The notes beneath the pieces were generated by a model. It did not search any database and was not told the origin of the DNA. It worked only from the letters and a program-made list of their open reading frames with translations. From assembly GCA_002110485.1 (NCBI GenBank), contig MOWL01000088.1, positions 1,674,001-1,738,000 of the forward strand: 64,000 nucleotides of DNA. The letters run 5' to 3'. The position numbers and the translations under genes are program-made. The stretch comes from Emergomyces orientalis. Taxonomy: Eukaryota; Ascomycota; Eurotiomycetes; Onygenales; Ajellomycetaceae. Shown in pieces: positions 44,513 to 54,812 of this stretch; positions within the stretch are counted from its first letter, which is position 1; each line of letters starts with the position of its first letter.

Positions 44513-46028
44513 CTAGGACGATGCCACCGTCGAAGGCTTGAGGCCAATATTATTCCGATTCCGGAAGAAATAGACGTACTCCCCTTCCCCCTTGGCGCCC
44601 TCGCACGGCTCAACCCACTGGCAAATTCTGGCGCTCTTCCACAAGGACCTGAGGAACCCAATGCTGCCACCCTCGGTATCTGAACGGTAGTGTTTGCCCA
44701 TGACCGGCTTGATGGCCTCGCTGGCCTCGTCTGCGTTGTAGAAAGGGATGGTGCTGACGTAGTGGTGGAGGACATGGGTTTCGATGATACCGTGGAAGAT
44801 ATGACGGCCGATGAAGCCGAATTCACGGTCGATGGTCGCCGCGGCACCGCGGGCGAAGGTCCATGCTTGGGAGGAATAGTGAGGGAGGGTGGGATCCGTG
44901 TGTTGGAGGTAGGTGATGGCGACTGGATAGGGTTTGTTAGCTGATCTTCCGATGATAAAAGGAGATAAGGAGATCGAGAGGGGGGAAAGCAGAAAGAAAG
45001 AGGAAAATGAAAGAGACTTTCTACATACCTAGCCAGTGGTTGACCCACAAGTATGGCACGAAATACCACACCGCAAGGTTCGCCCAGCCAAAATTTTTGC
45101 CAACCCAGTACAAGGCGGAGCCGGCGAGAATCAAGCCAAGATCGCTTAGGAGGATGAGTGGTGCGTGCTTAGCCTCGTACAGCGGGCTGGATGGATTGAA
45201 GTGGTTGACGCCGCCGAAGAAGCCGTTCTTCTTCCCCTTTCCACGACCCTCAGGCTGGTGTTCGTGGTTGTTGTGCCCGGTGACATTTGACACCAAATAC
45301 AGGGGCCATCCGAAGAGTTGTTGCAGAATCATGTGGCTAGCGGTTTGGATGGGAGTCTCCTCCATCAATTCGTGCAGCTCATGCGCGAGATAGCCGAAGC
45401 GCGAGGCAAACACCTCTCGTGTCTTTGGGACCCAAACCATATCCCGGTCGATGTTGCCGGTGGCTTTGTGATGTTTGCCATGCGAAATTTTCCAGGAGAA
45501 ATAGGGCACTAGTAGAGCGGAATGGCAGATCCAGCCTACTGTGTCGTTCAGAAGTTTTGATGGGGAGAATGCCTGATGTCCGCACTCATGGGCCATGATC
45601 CATAGACCTGTCCCAAAGAGCCCCTGGACGAAGGTATAGAGACCCCACAGACCAGCGCGGATCGGAGTAGAGGGTATGTATTCTGGGGTGACATAGTTGT
45701 GGAAAAGGTAGAAAGTTCCGGCTAACGCAGAGATATCTCTCGCGACGTACGAAAGACTTCGCAGTGCACTTCTCTTGAAGCAATGGGCTGGGATGGCGTC
45801 CCGGATCTGCTTGATGGTGAAGTCTGGGATCTCGAAGGGGTTGCCGTAGGTGTCGACTAGTTTTATGGGATCTTGTTCCGCATCTGAAGCCATTGATGAC
45901 AGAGATGTGGCAGAAGGGGATGGGCGCAAACTTTCACTAGGAGAGACACATGCAGAGCTCTCTGTGGAGGAGTCTGTAGGTATATTCCGGTTCAGCGCCA
46001 TGCGCTTGGGGAGGGCGGTTGAGGTCAT
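44513..46028 (-). CDS. FAD2: Delta-12 fatty acid (oleate) desaturase, 2 exons, 469 aa
   Basis: Exons 46028-45029 and 44922-44513 give 469 aa. The ATG at 46028 (MTSTALPKRMALNRN) is preferred; the frame stays open upstream but the added text is low complexity. Three histidine boxes that hold the di-iron centre are present: HECGH (H147-H151), HGKHH (H183-H187) and HVLHH (H383-H387). Hydrophobic hairpins lie before box 1 and between boxes 2 and 3. AHECGHQAFSPSKLLNDTVG and HKATGNIDRDMVWVPKT are typical of fungal microsomal delta-12 desaturases. The enzyme inserts a second double bond into oleoyl-phospholipid to make linoleoyl in the ER, with electrons from cytochrome b5. The N-terminal 70 residues are Ser-rich. 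A delta-15/omega-3 relative is the alternative, but the architecture and length fit FAD2. The 3' flank begins with a 21-nt A-tract. Confidence 0.92.
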
Positions 46029-46081
46029 TTTGGCGGGATATTTGGGTGTGTATAGTTGGGGGTGACGAAGATATAGATAAA

Positions 46082-46104
46082 ATATATATATATATATATA
46101 TATT
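46082..46104. repeat. (AT)n microsatellite in the FAD2 leader/promoter
   Basis: An uninterrupted AT dinucleotide run of about 23 nt, some 55 nt upstream of the FAD2 ATG on the minus strand. Confidence 0.9.
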
Positions 46105-46504
46105 ATGTATTTGTCTACGGCACAACTATATGGTGAGGAATTGGGCCAGTTCTGTGTTTTTTGTGGTTTGTTGGGCAACGTGGAACAGTCTTGTTGCTGT
46201 TATCTGGCTGAATTCTGTTGCTCCATTGGCCAGTCAGTCAGAGGATTTTCAGGTCAAGATGTGGGATTTTCACGACATATATTGGAAGCAATTGGATGAA
46301 TGTTGGGGGCAACCCAACATGGGACAAAGGATATGGATGGGGCTCCTCACCACTCAGCTAGGCTGGCTGGCTGATTTGTCTATCAGTCGCTGTGTCTGCA
46401 AGTAAGAAATGGTGGAGGGCGAAGGAATTCCTGTAGAACGAGAGGAAGAGAGGGAGGGAGGTATGGCTCAGGAGGGGGGGGAAGAAGTGTGAATAGGAAA
46501 AAGA

Positions 46505-46530
46505 AAGAAGAAGAAGAAGAAGAAGAAGAG
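46505..46530. repeat. (AAG)n microsatellite
   Basis: A run of AAG triplets continuing into imperfect purine triplets to about 46555. Confidence 0.85.
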
Positions 46531-47300
46531 GAGAAGGAGGAAGAAGAGAGGAAAAGATAGACTGTGAAATAGACGAAGCTTTTATTTTTTCTGGCTTTTT
46601 TCTTTTGTTTTTTCTTTTCGATCTTCTTAATAACTTCTAATTTTTTTTTCGCCCTCACCCGCCCTGTCGTCTCAATTTTTTTGCCGTTCCGTTTCGCGAA
46701 AAACGCCGAAATTACGGACCAAGGGTGCAGAGCGCGGGTATTGATACTGTATTGTAACGACCCGCCTGTAATATTACGTGCCCCATCACCATGATCTTTT
46801 TTACATCAAACAGTCAGCCTGTACATGGTATGAATATGTATGGCTTTCAATAATAATGCTACAGACAGACAGACAGACACATGCTTCCAAGGTTTTAACC
46901 ATGATCAAATCTGTCCTACTCAACGCCGAGGATGGTGGGACAATATTTAATTCCTAGACAAGAGTCACCATCGCTGAACTGGCTACCTAAAAGACAATAT
47001 GGTATGATCCAGCCCGCCATGGTCGCTGGCCTGTCAGTTGACAACCCCCAGCACTGCTCAAGCGCTGACAGGATGGCATTTCCAACTAACCACCTAACTG
47101 AGGTAGGGGGGGCCTTTGAGATCTCATTTTTCGGGCAAAAGCGTTTGTTGCAGCTCTGCAGCAATCATCCTTCGGGTTACAGATGTGAGCTCATCTTGTG
47201 CCACCACCCAATCCAGCTGTTTCTTCTTAAAGTGTGGCACTTGCGTTGATTGTATCATTTGCTGCACAATCTAACAATGCCCATTGACCAACTAATTGAC

Positions 47301-47302
<2 letters not shown>

Positions 47303-47330
<28 letters not shown>
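47303..47330. repeat. (GA)14 microsatellite
   Basis: Fourteen GA units, immediately followed by CTCTCT, so the edge can form a short hairpin. Confidence 0.9.
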
Positions 47331-47332
<2 letters not shown>

Positions 47333-47708
47333 CTCTGCCATGATTCCCATATTTGTCTGACCTAACTCGGCACATGGCTCTCTGCATGATGGTTCGCTCA
47401 ATTATTTATTGTACTGATCAGTAGGTCGTTCGTTCTTCATCCAGCCTAATTTTGAATCGTGACGCACTGCCTCAAACTTGAGAGCTGGCCAACAGATTCA
47501 ACACCCCATCCCATCCCCATTTATGGAACTGATAGTGAGGCACTCTGATATTCACACACAAACTCTCCATTTGCAACTTCAATTATCCCGGGTTTTTATT
47601 TTCAAGTGGCGCACGGAATGGAATGAGCTCGGCTGGGGTCTTACGACAGAAGATTCCATGCAAAAAGGCTTGATCCTGACATGGCCCTGATACATGTAAC
47701 AGTTGTTT

Positions 47709-47711
<3 letters not shown>

Positions 47712-47756
<45 letters not shown>
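47712..47756. repeat. (TC)22 microsatellite
   Basis: An uninterrupted TC dinucleotide run of about 45 nt, the longest perfect microsatellite in the window. Confidence 0.95.
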
Positions 47757-47761
<5 letters not shown>

Positions 47762-49825
47762 CGAGTCCAGGCCATGTCCACTTCCACTCCCCAACGCAAA
47801 TAATAAAGAGTGCACATTTCGAAAAGATCATTACCAATACATAACAAGGTACCGTACGTTCAGGAACCAATCCACCCAACCCTCTCCCTCTCCCCCCCGA
47901 AGCCCAAAAAAAAAAAAAAAAAAACCAAACTTTTACCTGACGGACCAATTCCTTTCTGCCCCAGAGGGAATTTTTGCAACTTCTTTCTTCTCTTGTCTCT
48001 CCGCCATGTATTATTTCCTCTCCTCTTGGCGCAAGGCGAAAACCAAATTCAACAACCCACATCAGCATCGTCAGTTGGTCACTCTCCGTTCATCGAATGC
48101 GTTGGGTACCCCACAGCGGCGGGAAAGCGGGGGCCATGTTAACCGAATTTGGTGAAACGGCCAATTTGATAATTTGGCCACTCATATTGGGCCATATTAT
48201 TTTTATTATTTTCCATCACGAACGATAACGACGCTCGGCAAAGAGAAGACTTATCGCCAAAACCTTGTCGAATAATAATAATAATAATTATAATAATAAT
48301 ATTATCGGGTAGCGTTCAAGCTATACCATGAACAGTTCTATCTCGCGAGAGAGAGCAAGGGTACTTCGGTACCACGTACCTTTGTACATACTTGCGTAAT
48401 TTGGAAAAAAAGCAAAAAAAAAAAAAAAAAAAAAGGGACGATTGATGATGGACTGAGAGAACTCGGTCATAGCGCAAGATGTCGTGCATAAAATGATACG
48501 AGGGATGAGATAAGAAAATCGCTCTTCAGGCAAAATAACTAATAATGCCAACCCATGGCAGCTTTGTTAAGATTTTCCAGAAACGTGTTTTTTGCGCCAG
48601 GATAAGCCCCGAACCAGGAACCAGTTAGCGGCCCATATCACCACCCTCACCGCCTTTTGCCACAGCCAATTGCGTAGCTCCCAACACAAAAAAACTGATG
48701 GCGTAATAACAACAGTCTCTGAAAAAAAAGGTTGAGAGATTCTGCTAAGCCATTCAAGCGGCGGGGGGGCGGGGGCTGTGGTGCGTGGTGCGTGGTGCGT
48801 GGGGCCCTAAGTTACAGGAGTTAAGGTTCAGGTACCGAAATACCGTTACGAGAAGATACGGGGCAAAATTACAGTATTGCCCCCACACATGAGGATTGGA
48901 CGAGAAGGAAGAAATCGGGCGCTGCTGATTGGGGGGGGGGAAGGGGGAAGGGCGTCAGAGGAAGGAAAAATCACCTGAAAAAAAAAATGAAAAATTTACG
49001 GGAGCTGTTTTGTACTGTACGTCTTTTTTACAAAATTGATGATTTGGTGGTTTTTTTTTTTTTTTTTTTGCAAACCAGGCCCGGGAATGGGGCATGGAAC
49101 GAAGTGAACCAGGTGCTAAACAGTGCTACTGTACGGAGGAGTCCATACTGCGAGTTAGTTACCCTAGGCAAGGAAGGGGTTTGATGATGTTGGCGAAAGA
49201 TATTCTCCATCTTTTGCTCGGCGACATGTGATAGTGTGCTAGACATGAAATGTTCGATAGCTTGGCTTTTCGAGCCGTCGTCAAGAATTCAGAGTCAGGG
49301 TTGCGTTGGTAAGAACAAAGAAGGCCCGGAAGAAGCATATGATCATGGATAATGGATAAATTTGGCGGTGATTGATTGTTTCATACTCGCCCACGTGGGC
49401 TTTTCATGAACAATTAACCACAGGATTTGGAAATGCTGTGAAAGGTTGTGCTGAAGTTCCTGTATATATATAACATTGTTTAAGCAGGTTTTCTCCCTCC
49501 AAGTAATGTTTGAGGGCTCAAGAAACAGATGTGTCAATAAAATTGTCCCCGCATTGCAACCAGACAATTCAGTTCATTCGGATGGAGCTCGGGTATTTTC
49601 TGTTGGGGTAAACACCGCGTTTTGTTGAGGAAACCAAAAAAAAAAAAAAAAAAAAAAAGGAAAAAAAAAAGAGGCGGCTAAAATTAAAGTGAGCAAATAA
49701 CAAGGCTCCGTTACGGTCCCACAAAAGCTTCTTTTTTTTTTAACTTTTTTAATTTTTTAAAATTTTTCGAAGGTGTGCGAGGGTTTGTCGGGGCATGTGA
49801 TGGCGAGTCATGTGATCTGGGTTTG

Positions 49826-49830
49826 TTCTG
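49826..49830. repeat. Target-site duplication, left copy (TTCTG)
   Basis: TTCTG immediately precedes the 5' LTR and is repeated exactly after the 3' LTR at 54808-54812. Five base pairs is the usual duplication length for Ty1/copia integration. Confidence 0.92.
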
Positions 49831-49932
49831 TGTTAGGTGATACTAGGGCTACCCGGGTCACATGCCCCACACACACATATATATTTTAGCTAGTTAGGTA
49901 GTTCAATATGATAGGCTTGATGCACTCTATGA
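49831..49932 (+). repeat. 5' LTR of the copia element (102 bp)
   Basis: It starts TGTTAGGTGATAC and ends CTCTATGA; the copy at 54706-54807 is identical. It holds a CACACACATATATATTTTAG stretch that can serve as a TATA-type core promoter. The end is GA rather than the common CA, but the target duplication and primer site both fix this boundary. Confidence 0.95.
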
Positions 49933-49950
49933 GGTTATGAGGCCCTCTGT
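49933..49950 (+). other. Primer-binding site resembling initiator Met-tRNA anticodon-arm complement
   Basis: Immediately after the LTR the sequence reads GGTTATGAGGCCCTCTG. The complement of the initiator tRNA from its anticodon loop backward (yeast type) begins GGTTATGAGCCCTG, so there is a near match with one extra G. Drosophila copia is primed by a 5' half of this tRNA, and its site also starts GGTTATG. This supports half-tRNA priming rather than 3'-CCA priming. Confidence 0.65.
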
Positions 49951-50006
49951 TTAATACGCTGCGTTACTGCTATCTATTTCTCTTATACAGCTAGTTCTTG
50001 CCTCTC

Positions 50007-53000
50007 ATGGTGAACTTACGGTCAGGCAACAGTCCTGATCTTACGAGGGAAAATAAGCCGACTAGGCGAGCGGAACGTACGCCGGAGAATATTGAAAACG
50101 AGCCCTTTCCAACCCCCATTACAGCCCGTAAATTGCCCGCAAGAGCTCCTTCGGAGGGGTCAAGTGCTGATTTCGAAGATCCAATGTCGGATATGTCGGA
50201 TACGGGCTCAGATCGCGATGAACCCACCCAGGAGGCTCAGGTTGAGCATGATGACTCCTTGAGCGCTGAGACCCGGGCGAGGTTGGAGATTGCGAGGTTG
50301 GAGAATGAAACAGCGCGGATTAAGGCTGGTGCTGGTGCGGGGGAGCTCGCAGGCGCCAATATGACGGCTTATTTGAAGGCCATTAAGGAGTTTCGACTTA
50401 CAGTTAAGCTTCTTGAAAAGCCAGTTCTGCTGCTGGGCTCCATGAACTATCCCATGTGGAGGGATGAGGTTCTTCTCGCGGCGAAGGATTCAGAAACAGA
50501 TGATATTTTGTTAAATAAGGAGCTGGCCCCGCCTGAGGGGGTCAGTGAGGACGTTGCGAAGCTCTGGAGGGAGCGGAATAGCTGGCTGCGTAATTATATG
50601 TGGTCAGCGATTTCCGCACAGGCTAGAACTCATTTTACTATACCGAAGGAGAATCAATTGTCTGCCTATATGCTGTGGTCCATAGTAGAGGAGAACTTCG
50701 CTGAACGCCGCGTAGTTCGCCGGTTTCGTCTTTTCAATGAGTTCCTGGGTATGACGGCTGAGTCTTGCGGGTCGGATCGTGCGTTTATTGAGCGTCTCTT
50801 AGCCGTACGAACTGAATATAAGCGATTAGATTTTTATATGCCGGATTCCGTCTTCTTTGATCGATTGCTTGCGGGGATTCACAGTAGATGGGCCAATCTC
50901 ATACGAAATAGGATGGATGATATTGAAAAGAGTGGTGAAGATACTCTCCTGGAGGATGATTTTGTGGGTCTATGCCGTGATATTCTGCTTCGATTGCCCT
51001 CTGGCGGCAGTTCCTCTTCTTCAAAGAACACAAAGGCGCCCGTAAATAATGCGAGCAGTATGGATGATGCGGGTGAGAGCCCTGCTCCATCTGCATCAGG
51101 CAGGCCAAAATGCTCACATTGCGGGATTGTGGGCCATAATGAGGAGAGCTGTTGGAAAAAGCACCCAGAGAAGCGTCCATCAGGTTATTCTAATGAAAAA
51201 AGGCGTGGTGGCACCAAGAAGGATAAGAAGAAGGCCAATAATGAGGATTCTTCCAAGAGCCCCGATGACGGCTCTGCTCCTGTACACAGTACGGTTGAGA
51301 AGGTGTTCCATGCTCGTGAAATCGTCCGTGATGATGATATTGCGGATGAGTGGGTTCTGGACTCGGGGTCTGGCGCTCACGCAACACCACGCAAGGAGCT
51401 TGTTAAATGCCATTCAATGAGCTCCAATGTTAAATTGAAAATGGCGGATGGGACCATTGTTCCAGCTGCGGCCGTTGGTACGGTTGAACTGGCGGTTGAT
51501 GGGGCGGATGTGTGCCTGGAAGGTGTGCGATTTGCCCCCGAATTAGAAGCAAATATCGTGAGCTTTGGCAAATTAGTCCGCAAGGGCTATACGTTCAAGC
51601 AATTGACATATGGAGAAGCTCACTCGATTATTATGACCTCTCCCGATCGAATGGTCAGCTTCACTGCTGTTTTGAATGAGAAAGATATCTATGTCATTGA
51701 AAAGCCTCCGCAAATCCGAGATTTGATTCAATTCGCCATGCCTAATGGTGATTTTCGGCCCGTAAATGCTGTGGATGACTCGCTATTGGCTCTGCCATCA
51801 ATGAATATAAAACCAGTAGAGCTCACGATGCTGCAATGGCATTTGAAGCTGGGTCATCTTAACCACATGGATATAGCGAAGATGGCCGCGGATCCGCGCA
51901 TGGGGATGAGGATTAAAGGCTCCAAGGCTCTGCCTTTTTGTAAAACCTGCGTGCAGGCTAAGATGGCTCGTCCTGCTTTTGAGCCCATGATTAGAAAAGT
52001 GAAGCCTGCTGCACGATTATTTATTGATCTTGCGGGCGGTGGGCGTACCTTATTCAATGAGGATGGCGTTCCCACGTATGGGGGGGCTGATTATTGGATG
52101 AGTATTACGGACGATGCCACGAGATATCGGTGGGCCATTTTAATGGCCACCAAGGGTGAAGCAACCGCGAAACTACGGGATTTTATAACAATGATTGAGA
52201 CCACTGCGCAGCGATGCGTGGGCTCCTTGCACTGGGATGGTGGTGGAGAATTCAAGAGCGATGAATTAAAAGCTTTTTGTAAACAGCGAGGCATTGCCTA
52301 TGAGACGACTACGCCATATACCCCACAATCAAATGGTCCAGCGGAACGTGCGAACCGCATAATAATCGAAAGAACTAGGAGCTTGCTATTCGATAGCGGG
52401 CAGCCTAGGGACCTATGGGGTGAGGCCATGCAGGCTGCCGTTATGTTGATCAATATGTCTCCCACCTCTACGAAGCTTTACGGGTGCAAGGAGGGGTCTC
52501 CGCTGACCCCCTTTGAAGCATGGATGGGGGTGCAGCCCACGGCGAATTGGCTGCATAGATGGGGCTGCAAGGTCTACAAGAAGGATCTGCGAGTTACTAA
52601 TAAGCTTGCGGATAGAACGGATGGGAAAGAATGGATCTTTGTGGGTTATCAGGGCCTTCATCAAGTTCGCATATGGGACCCTGATGCACGCAGGTTGGAG
52701 ATAGCACGAGATGTGGTTTTTGATGAAGCTCTCGTGGAGGACGTGTCATTCATTAATGCCGCTCTTCCGGCTCCTCATGAGCCAAATAACATACCGGATG
52801 AGCTCGATGTTTTGAATCCTGCGGATGGATGGCAGCACTGTCTCCTGCGGCGCCTGGCAAGGGAGCGGCCGCACATCATGAAGATGCTTGTCAATGGGGA
52901 TCTGGAGGAGGCCATTGAGCCTACCTATCTTATAAACAGTGATGTTGATCTCCTTAATGAGTCTGACGAGCATGCTAATGATAATGGTGATGAGCCCGTG

Positions 53001-54605
53001 CTTAGTACCCTTACGGACCGTCCCACGACCTTAGCGGAGGCTCGACGGAGCCCTGATTGGCATCATTGGCTCGAAGCAATGAGGAAGGAGGTCGATATGT
53101 TCAATCAAAAGAAAACATATGTTATTACTGAGCGGTCCCCGGATATGGATGTTCTTACGGGTAAATGGGTATATGACCGCAAATTAAATAATAAGGGAGA
53201 AACCATCCGCTTTCGCGCACGATGGGTGGTTCGCGGATTCCTTCAGCAGCGAGGAGTCCATTATACGAAGTCTTACGCTGCCGTTGTCTCTGGTCCTACA
53301 ACCAGAAGCCTATTCGCGATCTCTACGGCTAGGGGATGGAAATCGAAGGCAATTGATTACGTGTCTGCATTCCTTAATGGCGTGCTGCCACAGGAAGAAA
53401 TGATCTATATGCAGCTCCCGACGGGCATAAAACATGGCAGGGGCAATCTAGTTGGCCTGGTTCGCCAGAGCCTGTATGGGCTGAAGCAAGCTGCGAGGAC
53501 GTGGTATTTTCTTGCCACTGAGCATCTCACTTCGATTGGTTTCCGCATATCACCGTATGACGGCGGATTCCTATATCACCCCATCCGTAAGGTGTATTTG
53601 ACGCTGCACGTTGATGACTGCCGCGTTACGGGGCCCAATGAGCATGATATTGACTGGGTTCTCGATGAGATTGCGAAGCGTTTTGACACCAAAAGAATCG
53701 ACGATGATAAGCCATACTTAGGTATGGAAATTGCGGGCCGTAATGGTGATTTACTGGTCACGCAAACACGCTATATTGATGAGATCCTTGATGATTTTGG
53801 CATGACTGCAATCAATCCGGCACCAACCCCCATGAATGCTGGCACAAAGCTCCAGTTCTCGCCGGATGAGGATAAGGGCCTTGATGATGATTTTACGGCT
53901 ACGCGATATCGTCAAGGGCTTGGGTCTCTTCAATATCTGGTTACAAGCACCAGACCGGATATAATGTTCGCGGTAAATTATTTATCGCGATTCAATTCTC
54001 GCCCAAATAAGGAGTGCTGGGCTGCTTTGAAGCATGTTCTCCGCTATATGAAGAAGACTAGGACTACGGGCATTCTGTATAAGAGGAATATAGGGGACGA
54101 AGGGCTGGCTCCCATGGCCTACGCGGATTCAGATTGGGCGGGTGCAGACCCCCAATATAAATCGACTACGGGCTATATTATAATGATCAATGGAGCTCCC
54201 GTATCATGGCGTTCGCAGCGGCAGATCTCTACGGCGAAGTCCACAACTGAAGCTGAGTATATTGCTGCTAGCGAAGCTGCGTGCGAGCTGATTTGGCTTA
54301 AAGATATGCTGCATGATGCGGGACTGCTTGAGAATGCGGATGGCTATGTTCTTTCCAATAATCTGCATATTGATAATAAAGGTGCCATTGATCTAGCTAA
54401 CGGCGAGTCTTTAACTAAGCGCTCGAGGCATATTGAAGTCCGCTACCATATATTACGCGATCTAGTGGCTAAAAAGGAGCTCCTTCTTCGGCACGTCAGC
54501 TCAACGGAGAATAAGGCGGATGGTTTTACGAAGGCGCTGCCTAGGCCCGCATTCAATGCTTTTGTGGCTAATCTTGGCTTGATTGGTTCGGGGGGATCTG
54601 CTTAA
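50007..54605 (+). CDS. Copia gag-pol polyprotein, 1532 aa
   Basis: This is one uninterrupted frame from the ATG at 50007 (MVNLRSGN). Residues 1-365 are gag, with an acidic disordered start and a helical capsid-like region. A CCHC knuckle CSHCGIVGHNEESC lies near 369-382. The aspartic protease motif is LDSGSGAH near 451. The GAG-pre-integrase HHCC zinc region (WHLKLGHLNH then CKTCVQAK) is near 610-660. The integrase catalytic acids lie in FIDLAGG (about 674), HWDGGGEF (about 744) and GPAERAN (about 778). RT begins near 1020 (KWVYDRKLNNKG), with AIDYVSAFLNG and QSLYGLKQA; the catalytic box is HVDD (about 1201-1204) instead of the usual YVDD. RNase H covers about 1365-1510 (YADSDWAG, TEAEYIAASEA, HIDNKGAI). 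There is no gag/pol frameshift, so gag:pol ratio must be set another way, as in copia itself (splicing) or by proteolysis. Confidence 0.96.
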   Translation: MVNLRSGNSPDLTRENKPTRRAERTPENIENEPFPTPITARKLPARAPSEGSSADFEDPMSDMSDTGSDRDEPTQEAQVEHDDSLSAETRARLEIARLENETARIKAGAGAGELAGANMTAYLKAIKEFRLTVKLLEKPVLLLGSMNYPMWRDEVLLAAKDSETDDILLNKELAPPEGVSEDVAKLWRERNSWLRNYMWSAISAQARTHFTIPKENQLSAYMLWSIVEENFAERRVVRRFRLFNEFLGMTAESCGSDRAFIERLLAVRTEYKRLDFYMPDSVFFDRLLAGIHSRWANLIRNRMDDIEKSGEDTLLEDDFVGLCRDILLRLPSGGSSSSSKNTKAPVNNASSMDDAGESPAPSASGRPKCSHCGIVGHNEESCWKKHPEKRPSGYSNEKRRGGTKKDKKKANNEDSSKSPDDGSAPVHSTVEKVFHAREIVRDDDIADEWVLDSGSGAHATPRKELVKCHSMSSNVKLKMADGTIVPAAAVGTVELAVDGADVCLEGVRFAPELEANIVSFGKLVRKGYTFKQLTYGEAHSIIMTSPDRMVSFTAVLNEKDIYVIEKPPQIRDLIQFAMPNGDFRPVNAVDDSLLALPSMNIKPVELTMLQWHLKLGHLNHMDIAKMAADPRMGMRIKGSKALPFCKTCVQAKMARPAFEPMIRKVKPAARLFIDLAGGGRTLFNEDGVPTYGGADYWMSITDDATRYRWAILMATKGEATAKLRDFITMIETTAQRCVGSLHWDGGGEFKSDELKAFCKQRGIAYETTTPYTPQSNGPAERANRIIIERTRSLLFDSGQPRDLWGEAMQAAVMLINMSPTSTKLYGCKEGSPLTPFEAWMGVQPTANWLHRWGCKVYKKDLRVTNKLADRTDGKEWIFVGYQGLHQVRIWDPDARRLEIARDVVFDEALVEDVSFINAALPAPHEPNNIPDELDVLNPADGWQHCLLRRLARERPHIMKMLVNGDLEEAIEPTYLINSDVDLLNESDEHANDNGDEPVLSTLTDRPTTLAEARRSPDWHHWLEAMRKEVDMFNQKKTYVITERSPDMDVLTGKWVYDRKLNNKGETIRFRARWVVRGFLQQRGVHYTKSYAAVVSGPTTRSLFAISTARGWKSKAIDYVSAFLNGVLPQEEMIYMQLPTGIKHGRGNLVGLVRQSLYGLKQAARTWYFLATEHLTSIGFRISPYDGGFLYHPIRKVYLTLHVDDCRVTGPNEHDIDWVLDEIAKRFDTKRIDDDKPYLGMEIAGRNGDLLVTQTRYIDEILDDFGMTAINPAPTPMNAGTKLQFSPDEDKGLDDDFTATRYRQGLGSLQYLVTSTRPDIMFAVNYLSRFNSRPNKECWAALKHVLRYMKKTRTTGILYKRNIGDEGLAPMAYADSDWAGADPQYKSTTGYIIMINGAPVSWRSQRQISTAKSTTEAEYIAASEAACELIWLKDMLHDAGLLENADGYVLSNNLHIDNKGAIDLANGESLTKRSRHIEVRYHILRDLVAKKELLLRHVSSTENKADGFTKALPRPAFNAFVANLGLIGSGGSA

Positions 54606-54697
54606 TGGATTTAACTAAAAGTTTTGTACTTAGCTGCTATTTTGATTTTTGATGCCTATGGCGTGGCCTGTGTGCGTGCTCCTGGGGCGCCCTAGCA

Positions 54698-54705
54698 TGG
54701 GGGGG
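54698..54705 (+). other. Polypurine tract of the copia element
   Basis: A G-run (GGGGGG, preceded by ATG) abuts the 3' LTR and is the expected plus-strand primer. It is short, but position is exact. Confidence 0.75.
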
Positions 54706-54807
54706 TGTTAGGTGATACTAGGGCTACCCGGGTCACATGCCCCACACACACATATATATTTTAGCTAGTTAGGTAGTTCAATATGATAGGCTTGATGCAC
54801 TCTATGA
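54706..54807 (+). repeat. 3' LTR of the copia element (102 bp)
   Basis: Identical over its full length to 49831-49932. It is followed directly by the target duplication TTCTG at 54808. Confidence 0.95.
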
Positions 54808-54812
54808 TTCTG
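54808..54812. repeat. Target-site duplication, right copy (TTCTG)
   Basis: Matches 49826-49830. Confidence 0.92.

Larger units (their letters stand above)
46029..49830. other. 3.8-kb repeat-rich region upstream of FAD2
   Basis: This is an unusually long spacer with no supportable CDS. It is packed with simple repeats: an AT run (46082-46104), AAG triplets (46505-46530), GACA units (46862-46880), GA (47303-47330), TC (47712-47756), AAT/TAA units (about 48269-48300), tandem GGTGCGT-type units (about 48780-48800), and A or T homopolymers near 47908, 48414, 49049 and 49637. The start should contain the FAD2 promoter and leader. The copia element inserted at its right end. Confidence 0.55.
49831..54807 (+). 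mobile_element. Complete Ty1/copia LTR retrotransposon, 4977 bp
   Basis: The element has two direct repeats of 102 bp that are identical at every position, a 5-bp target duplication (TTCTG), a primer-binding site directly after the 5' LTR, a G-rich polypurine tract directly before the 3' LTR, and one intact gag-pol ORF. The domain order gag, protease, integrase, reverse transcriptase, RNase H is diagnostic of Ty1/copia (integrase before RT). Identical LTRs imply recent insertion, because the two LTRs are identical when an element integrates. I see no stop codons or RIP-like decay. The codon choice in the ORF (abundant GAT, GCG, CTT) differs slightly from the host genes. It inserted in the spacer between FAD2 and TRS130. 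Confidence 0.96.

Noticed and set aside
46029..46178. Upstream in-frame extension of FAD2
   Set aside because: The added residues are low complexity and encoded by the AT microsatellite; the ATG at 46028 is the better start.
47709..48155. Frames made of Ser-Leu or Arg-Glu repeats
   Set aside because: These are translations of the TC/GA microsatellite.
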